40,143 nucleotides of DNA from Methanobacteriota archaeon (GTDB lineage Archaea > Thermoplasmatota > Poseidoniia > Poseidoniales > Thalassarchaeaceae). Below are positions 34,954-40,143 of this stretch, one piece after another. The DNA is taken from positions 17,336 to 57,478 of the forward strand of contig PBNI01000019.1 of the NCBI GenBank assembly GCA_002723045.1, in the 5' to 3' direction. Numbering within the stretch: position 1 is the stretch's first letter; each line of letters opens with the position of its first letter. A model generated the notes under the pieces. It was not told the origin of the DNA and searched no databases. It saw nothing but the letters and a program-made list of their open reading frames with translations. The position numbers were made by a program, and so were the translations under genes.

Positions 34954-36735
34954 ATGGATGAGCGGCCAATAGGTAGGAGTGTGATTTCAAGAGATAGATT
35001 TTCGAGACTATTTTCTCTTGGAGACAGGAATGATCCATCTTCATTTGCCCCAGGATTAATCATTGGAGAAGACGATCCAGATTTTCCCATTTCAATCGCA
35101 CCATTTTATTCTTCTATGGATAACTCCAATATTCCTTCTTCAATGAAGGTACAAACTCGTGCAAAACTCTGTTTTCCATTCGATTCTCTAGATACTTGGG
35201 AAGCTTCGCAGGGTTTGGTTCTCCCACCGAGTTTAGTAGAGTCCAATTCAGGCGAATTTGGTTCGGGAATCGAGTTAGTTCCGATAACTTGGAACTCATT
35301 GCATCATGACCAATCTCTTCTAACTAATGGGCTTCAGCCGTCATTAATTGTGTTGACCGACTCTCCTCAACTCTCAAGCAGTCCCGGTTTGTTAGAAAGG
35401 GCTCTATTGACGATTAGGACCTCCTTCCCTTCTTCGTTGATTTGGACTCCAGGGATTGGAGGTCCGGATAATTGTGCGCTGCTCTCATGGATGGGGGTAG
35501 ACATTTTCGACATGGCTCGCTCAAGACAAGCATCTTCCCTGGGCGTACTACTCTCTGAAACCGGCCCTAGAATGCCAGAAAGGTCAACAAATGAGGACTC
35601 ATCAATGGATTCCCAAAAGGAGATGTGGATCCGAGCAATTTCAGCTACTAGATCGGCAATCAGAGATTGTTCACTCAGGGATCTGGCAGAGAGGCAGAGC
35701 ACTTCTAGCCCCAGATCTGTAGAACATCTGAGGAGGCACGATCAACTCTCATTTGAGTTTTCAAAGAAAATAGGGATGACCAGCAGTTCTGTGGATTTCG
35801 GTAAAAAACTCCGTTGTCACTCCTTCGAGAGTAGGAACGATGTAACAATTAGGAATTGGAGGGAAGATATTTCTGAGAATTATGAGCCACCTTCAAGACA
35901 ACGTGATGTTCTTGTTCTACTTCCTTGCTCGGCTAAGAAGCCCTATCGACTCTCTCAAAGCCATTCTAGATTCAGACGTGCAATTGGAAATTCACGTGCT
36001 CATGAAGTGATGGTGACTGCCCCTCTAGGACTAGTTCCTAGGGATTTGGAAGATTTGTGGCCTGCTGCACACTATGACATCCCAGTTACGGGAGATTGGG
36101 ACGAAGATGAATTGTCCATAATTAGGAGTATGATTAGTAGACTTGTAGAAAGAGTCGGTTACTCCAAAATAGTGAATCATTCAGGAATCGAACTATCTCT
36201 AGGAGACTGGGTTGTAATTGATACTAGGATGGGGGCAAGTGCTGGTTCTGGAGAATCGTTGGAAAGGCTTCAGGATGCAATCTCTTCATCGTTCTCGCAA
36301 GGTGATGGAGGAGAAACCGATTTCAGCGTTAGAGAGGAGAAGATGAAATCAATTTCTAGATTCCAGTTTGGTTCGGATGAATGGCTTGAAGACTGTCAAA
36401 TCAGAGGTAGGCCTCCAATTTTTACAATCACAAAGGACGGTGTGCAAATGGCAAAATGGGATCCTCGTAGAGGGAGATTCTTGCTTTCCAAGGCAAGCCT
36501 CGGAATCATGAGGAGACTAAAACTCCTAAAATCCGTGGAAATCCATTCCGGATTGGACTGGGTCGGAGACATATTTCCAAGCATGATTGCACACTATGAC
36601 GGCTCAATTTTAGTTGGAGATGAGGTTCTGGTCATTCAGGAGGGGGAACTAATAGGCTCTGCCAGAGCACTTGCTCCTGGGTGGGAATGGCCCTTAGGCC
36701 CCGGCAAACTGGCAAAATCGAGACACAGGCTCTGA
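34954..36735 (+). CDS. arcS: Archaeosine synthase, TGT-like with PUA domain
   Basis: Converts preQ0-modified tRNA at position 15 towards archaeosine (the TgtA2/ArcS paralogue of archaeal tRNA-guanine transglycosylase). 593 residues from ATG 34954; the longer frame starts at a TTG in the divergent promoter region and is disfavoured. The N-terminal TGT-like barrel is recognisable at WTPGIGGPDNCALLSWMGVD. The ArcS signature follows: LLPCSAKKPYRLSQSHSRF (Cys325), VTAPLGLVPRDLEDLWPAAH and YDIPVTGDWDEDE. The C-terminal 75 residues are a PUA domain (DGSILVGDEVLVIQEGELIG...GSARAL). Archaeosine is specific to archaeal tRNA, so the gene is a strong lineage marker. Confidence 0.93.
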   Translation: MDERPIGRSVISRDRFSRLFSLGDRNDPSSFAPGLIIGEDDPDFPISIAPFYSSMDNSNIPSSMKVQTRAKLCFPFDSLDTWEASQGLVLPPSLVESNSGEFGSGIELVPITWNSLHHDQSLLTNGLQPSLIVLTDSPQLSSSPGLLERALLTIRTSFPSSLIWTPGIGGPDNCALLSWMGVDIFDMARSRQASSLGVLLSETGPRMPERSTNEDSSMDSQKEMWIRAISATRSAIRDCSLRDLAERQSTSSPRSVEHLRRHDQLSFEFSKKIGMTSSSVDFGKKLRCHSFESRNDVTIRNWREDISENYEPPSRQRDVLVLLPCSAKKPYRLSQSHSRFRRAIGNSRAHEVMVTAPLGLVPRDLEDLWPAAHYDIPVTGDWDEDELSIIRSMISRLVERVGYSKIVNHSGIELSLGDWVVIDTRMGASAGSGESLERLQDAISSSFSQGDGGETDFSVREEKMKSISRFQFGSDEWLEDCQIRGRPPIFTITKDGVQMAKWDPRRGRFLLSKASLGIMRRLKLLKSVEIHSGLDWVGDIFPSMIAHYDGSILVGDEVLVIQEGELIGSARALAPGWEWPLGPGKLAKSRHRL

Positions 36736-36764
36736 ATGTTCATTTCCAATTGATTTGGCGTAGC

Positions 36765-36803
36765 GGTTAAAGAGGGAGAGCAGGTCGCCCGGCTGTCCGA
36801 GGT
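36765..36803 (+). promoter_or_regulatory. GGTTAAAG box A and GAGGT Shine-Dalgarno for rps15
   Basis: GGTTAAAG (36765-36772) lies about 43 nt before the TTG start and GAGGT (36799-36803) leaves a 6-nt spacer to it, implying a short leader of roughly 15-20 nt. Confidence 0.5.
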
Positions 36804-36809
36804 ATACAT

Positions 36810-37265
36810 TTGTCAAGGATGCACAGTAAAGGTAAGGGGTCTAGCGGCTCCAGCAAGCCTCATTCTCAGACTCCTCCAGAGTGGTCAAATTCGGACAAGA
36901 AAGAGATAGAAGGGATTATTGTTCAACTATCAGAAGAAGGCCATACAAATGCCTCTATCGGGACCATACTAAGGGACAAACATGGAGTTCCAGACGTCAG
37001 GCTAGTAACTGGGGAGAGGATTTCTCAGACTTTGAATAGGCTAGGCCAGTCTTCAGGACTACCGGAGGATTTGATGAGTCTGATGCGACGTGCCCTGCGC
37101 CTGATAGATCACCTCACTCAGAATTCCAAGGACATCCATAACAGGAGGCAACTGGAACTTTGTGAGTCAAAGATTAGGAGGCTTTCGAGGTATTACAGGG
37201 AAAATAACCAGATCGACTCAGAATGGACTTACAAGAGAGATCAACTCAGACTGATGGTCGAATAA
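36810..37265 (+). CDS. rps15: 30S ribosomal protein uS15, archaeal type
   Basis: Binds 16S rRNA in the small subunit platform. 151 residues, the long archaeal/eukaryotic form. The family N terminus MSRMHSKGKGSSGS is retained only if translation starts at the TTG at 36810, which also has a well-spaced GAGGT; ATG 36819 would remove three conserved residues. Core features are IVQLSEEGHTNASIGTILRD, HGVPDVRLVTG, LMRRALRLIDHL, SKDIHNRRQLELCESKIRRL and a YYREN/DSEWTYKRDQ end. A degenerate RecJ/GAN-like gene follows directly, as in other archaea. Confidence 0.97.
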   Translation: MSRMHSKGKGSSGSSKPHSQTPPEWSNSDKKEIEGIIVQLSEEGHTNASIGTILRDKHGVPDVRLVTGERISQTLNRLGQSSGLPEDLMSLMRRALRLIDHLTQNSKDIHNRRQLELCESKIRRLSRYYRENNQIDSEWTYKRDQLRLMVE

Positions 37266-37302
37266 TCAGTAGTGATTTGTACTCACCTCCAATCGAAGGA
37301 GT

Positions 37303-38148
37303 GTGGAACCTCTTATCGGACAGGATATTTTCTCCCCAGTTAGGGACTCAATCCAACTATTCGCTAATGATGCAATCAGTAGGAGAAAAACGATCCTATT
37401 AGTCTCAAAACCAAATTTCGAAGGCTCCCTCTCCATTGCCCCTATCGAAGCAGCTTTACTAGATGCTCGAATTCCATACAAGCGCAGATTTACACATTCT
37501 GATCCCGATTATTCTCCCTTCATCCAGATCTCAGATGGTTCAGGAACGACAATAACAGACTCCTATGGGCTGTCACTTTCTACAACCATTGTCGATGGAT
37601 TGAGGGGTAGATTAGGCGACTTTCGTAAGGGTCCCCTCAGTCCAGTTGCTCAGGCACATGTTCTTGCTAAGTCATTGAATCCCAATAGCCACCGACTTAG
37701 GAGAATGCGCCCCTGGATATTGTCCGGAAATTGGATTAATGGAGCACTAGACACAACATATGATCCTGTTTATTCATCCCTGCGGGATCATCTTTCATCT
37801 GAGGGATCAATACGGGTAATCCCAGTTACAGAAGTCCCAAATCTTCATTTCAATAATTACACATGGCTAGAAAGATGCGATATAGAGGAAGCAACCAGGG
37901 AATGGAACAACTCTGAGTTAGAAAACCGCGAAACAATCATGGGAAACCTGGCTAGGCCAGTTCTTAACTCCAGCTTGCCTTCAACATCGAGGGTAGAGGA
38001 ATTGCTCTGGCACTGCGTTCTCGGATCAGGTTGGGAATCTGATCTAGCATCTCAAATCAGCATTGCAAAGTCCAATTGGAAAAATCTCACTCCAATCAAG
38101 GCGGCTTCTATTGTTGCAGACTCTCTTGTTTCTACAGGAGAAATTTGA
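37303..38148 (+). CDS. Degenerate RecJ/GAN/Cdc45-like protein (DHH family, probably inactive)
   Basis: 281 residues from GTG 37303; the frame closes upstream without another start. The stretch ILLVSKPNFEGSLSIAPIEA followed by ALLDARIPYKRRF fits motif I of RecJ-type DHH phosphoesterases (hxxxDADGxxSAAxxxxAL...IPYxxRF), but DADG is replaced by NFEG (38-41), removing the metal-binding aspartates. FIQISDGSG (73-81) fits the second strand with one Asp kept. LSPVAQAHVLAKSLNP and ILSGNWINGALD resemble the downstream helix and the G.xGD region. No DHH triplet is present, and the protein is shorter than GAN (about 470). The position after uS15 matches the archaeal S15-GAN linkage. I infer a non-catalytic Cdc45-like replication factor; homology is by eye only. 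Confidence 0.6.
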   Translation: MEPLIGQDIFSPVRDSIQLFANDAISRRKTILLVSKPNFEGSLSIAPIEAALLDARIPYKRRFTHSDPDYSPFIQISDGSGTTITDSYGLSLSTTIVDGLRGRLGDFRKGPLSPVAQAHVLAKSLNPNSHRLRRMRPWILSGNWINGALDTTYDPVYSSLRDHLSSEGSIRVIPVTEVPNLHFNNYTWLERCDIEEATREWNNSELENRETIMGNLARPVLNSSLPSTSRVEELLWHCVLGSGWESDLASQISIAKSNWKNLTPIKAASIVADSLVSTGEI

Positions 38149-40143
38149 CTATTCTATCCTGAGAATACTGCTGCACCCGGAGCATTCAATCCTTAGCGGC
38201 CTAATGTCCGACTCCACTGAGTTCCTTTTCCCGCAAGAAGGACACTTCACCCTTCCCCCCTTCTTCGAATTTCTCTGACTTTCGCTATCTTCAACTACTG
38301 GTGAGATTATTGCAGCCGGGAAAACCAGCAACACGCTTGAGCCCACCACTCCAAGAACAATAGGCATGGGAAGACCAAACCAATATATTGAGAGAGAAAG
38401 AACCCCCAAAACGCCAATCATGATCATACTCGGAACCCTAGTTCTCCTTTTTGTCAGAGCCATTCCTATTCCCAATGCCAGGCATAGAGCGAACACAGAA
38501 ATCATAGCCGAAATTAGAGGACTGAATAAGAGAGCATTTTTCGCTTCAAAATCAAGCCTAAAGTCAGTATCGGATTCTATTCCAGACTCATCCACGGTGA
38601 GTATCTCCATTACAATCCATCTTCTATGAGTGTAATCGACGTCCCCATTGTCCAGATTAACCCCATCGAAACCTGAAAGCATACCTGTGCGAATTTCGAA
38701 TGAAAGGTCTACCTCTTCCCAGAAATCATATCCTCCGGGTTTGATGAAATCCTCAATCAGAGTCTGCCTTGAATCTCTCTCTACTCTGTAGCTAGACTCT
38801 ACATATATGGAAATCTCATCTGAGTTGAATGCTCTAGATGGACCTAGATCTATACTGACAACCAAAGGTCCAAAGTCAACAGGATCCACTCCGAAGACAG
38901 ATTCAGAATTAATCATCAGTCCTATAGATAGAAATGACTTCAAATCAGACTTGGAACCCTTCAGATGACCCTCCAGTGCAGCCAACTCTGTGTTGTCTAC
39001 TCTGGCATTTGACTTCTCTGATTGGCTAACGGTATCTGAAAATGTATTCAGATTCCTCCACCAACTATTCGACCCCAGGCTCTTGTTTCCAATATTGTCG
39101 AGACCCCACCTCATCCACTGAGACATAGCGCCATCAAGGGTAATCGTAGTCTTCCTCTCTATGGAATTTCCATCGTATTTGCAATTTACTTCGACCATTA
39201 GGTCCGATCCCCCTGTCCGAGGGGGCTCCTCCTCGGGGTACCAGCTATTGTCTCCGGTATCTTGACCAAGTGTGACCTCGTGAATCTTGTCTACTGTGAT
39301 AACAAGTGAATCCTGCAGTGAGATCTGGAAGTCAGTTCTCACGGTCCCTCCACTGGAGCTGCTCGGTTCCCAAACAAACGTCACATCCACCCATTCCTCA
39401 TTTGAATTAACTATCGGACTTTCAGAGATCTCGACATTCTGGACCATTAAGCCACCCGTGGAACCAGTCCAAATCTTGTCACCGAATCCAGAAGTCAACC
39501 TTACAGGGAAGAAAACCAGATTTCCCTTTACGCTAGCCTCCCTAATCACCACGTTAACTAGTGGGAATGAGATTGATAGACCAGCATCAACTTCTTCCGC
39601 GCCCCAATGGAAAACTATTCCTGACTCACTCCCAGGATTGGAGAAAATCAAACTCCTCACAGAAAAGATAACCTCTATCTTCTCGTTTTTCGAGACTTCG
39701 CCATCTTGAACTTCTACATCCACTTGTACCTCTCCAGATTCAGAAAGATAGACTGCTGGTAATTGCGAGGAACTTTCGTATGTGTTTCCGCCGACCTTGA
39801 CGACTACTGTCGCATTGGCCGACACTCCAGCAGAGTCTGACACCTCGTATGGTATCGAGAATGTCCAGGTTCCAGAAGAGTAACTCCCTGCCTCTCCCCA
39901 CTCAATCATCCATGAGCCAATTTCTACTTCTCCAAGAACGGATGATGTCACTTCTACAGACTTCCTCTCTTCTAAGTCGGATTCGAATGGAGTCAGTTGT
40001 CCGCTGTCCGGGTCCCCAATAAGGAACAGATTGAACTCATCCGGAGATTCGCAGCAATTATCGCTCTCTGCAGCTTGGGCATTTATTGGTGAGATAATTA
40101 CTACTACCAGCATCAATGAAAATATGGTCACTTGCCTTGCTCG
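38149..40143 (-). CDS. Large secreted/membrane protein with three TM segments and zinc ribbon, 5'-truncated
   Basis: At least 660 residues. The frame stays open to the window edge (RARQ before the GTG at 40131). Because a GTG start would give a signal peptide without positive charge, the real start probably lies just outside. Signal sequence VTIFSLMLVVVIISPINAQA, then about 500 external residues of beta-rich, Ser-rich sequence with CARDB-like text (for example VSDSAGVSANATVVVKVGG). Three TM helices near the C terminus (LISAMISVFALCLALGIGMAL, MIMIGVLGVLSLSIYWFG, IVLGVVGSSVLLVFPAAIIS) lead to a cytoplasmic zinc ribbon CPSCGKRNSVESDIR...CSGC. Function unknown. Its stop abuts that of the RecJ-like gene with no gap. 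Confidence 0.8.
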   Translation of the reverse strand, partial: RARQVTIFSLMLVVVIISPINAQAAESDNCCESPDEFNLFLIGDPDSGQLTPFESDLEERKSVEVTSSVLGEVEIGSWMIEWGEAGSYSSGTWTFSIPYEVSDSAGVSANATVVVKVGGNTYESSSQLPAVYLSESGEVQVDVEVQDGEVSKNEKIEVIFSVRSLIFSNPGSESGIVFHWGAEEVDAGLSISFPLVNVVIREASVKGNLVFFPVRLTSGFGDKIWTGSTGGLMVQNVEISESPIVNSNEEWVDVTFVWEPSSSSGGTVRTDFQISLQDSLVITVDKIHEVTLGQDTGDNSWYPEEEPPRTGGSDLMVEVNCKYDGNSIERKTTITLDGAMSQWMRWGLDNIGNKSLGSNSWWRNLNTFSDTVSQSEKSNARVDNTELAALEGHLKGSKSDLKSFLSIGLMINSESVFGVDPVDFGPLVVSIDLGPSRAFNSDEISIYVESSYRVERDSRQTLIEDFIKPGGYDFWEEVDLSFEIRTGMLSGFDGVNLDNGDVDYTHRRWIVMEILTVDESGIESDTDFRLDFEAKNALLFSPLISAMISVFALCLALGIGMALTKRRTRVPSMIMIGVLGVLSLSIYWFGLPMPIVLGVVGSSVLLVFPAAIISPVVEDSESQRNSKKGGRVKCPSCGKRNSVESDIRPLRIECSGCSSILRIE

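Noticed and set aside
1-40143. tRNA, rRNA, insertion sequences, prophage or integrase genes
   Set aside because: No gap is long enough for rRNA, no cloverleaf-like T-loop with matching stems was noticed in the gaps, and no transposase or integrase motif is found in any frame.

Overview
The window looks like a compact archaeal genome fragment. The best guess is a marine euryarchaeon of the Marine Group II / Candidatus Poseidoniales type. Archaeal markers are a CDP-archaeol synthase (CarS), an archaeosine synthase (ArcS), archaeal uS15, an AglB/STT3 oligosaccharyltransferase and a PF01877-type RNA-binding protein. Several genes have a TTAAA- or TAWAW-like box A about 24-30 nt before the start codon, as expected for leaderless archaeal transcripts. 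Bacterial-like genes (hexameric NADP-type glutamate dehydrogenase, type I DnaJ, pyroglutamyl peptidase) and giant secreted calcium-binding proteins fit that lineage. The lineage call is inference; no rRNA gene is present.

Layout. 1-4.8 kb: the 3' end of gdhA, a C-terminally anchored secreted protein on the minus strand, carS and purD. 4.8-23 kb: a plus-strand cell-surface block. It holds a 3307-residue AglB fused to a polytopic N-terminal module and a giant extracytoplasmic tail, a membrane-anchored subtilase, a 1439-residue beta-helix/Ig surface protein, and a STAND ATPase with an N-terminal winged helix and C-terminal TPRs. 23-30.3 kb: an MBL-fold hydrolase (minus), then a 1903-residue secreted protein made of thrombospondin-type-3-like calcium repeats interrupted by a probable beta-propeller, with a small helical protein overlapping its stop. 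30.3-40.1 kb: small housekeeping and membrane genes (2-TM protein, Pcp, RNA-binding protein, zinc-ribbon membrane protein, DnaJ, signal-peptide/TM protein, ArcS, uS15, a degenerate RecJ/GAN/Cdc45-like protein) and a large zinc-ribbon membrane protein cut by the window edge.

How the genes may work together. The 4.8-23 kb block can be read as a surface-building and surface-sensing set: glycosyl transfer (AglB), proteolysis (subtilase), a large glycosylatable surface protein, and a candidate regulator. The block is probably not one operon, because box A elements precede the individual genes. The 3' part contains the information-processing pair uS15 plus Cdc45/GAN-like protein, whose neighbourhood matches the known archaeal S15-GAN linkage although its catalytic motif has decayed.

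Coding density is extreme. All six convergent gene pairs meet within -4 to +14 nt, every minus-strand gene is a singleton, and no intergenic stretch exceeds 300 nt. I see no tRNA, rRNA, CRISPR array, insertion sequence or attachment site. Starts were chosen by homology, signal peptide, Shine-Dalgarno or box A spacing, and several differ from the longest possible ORF.
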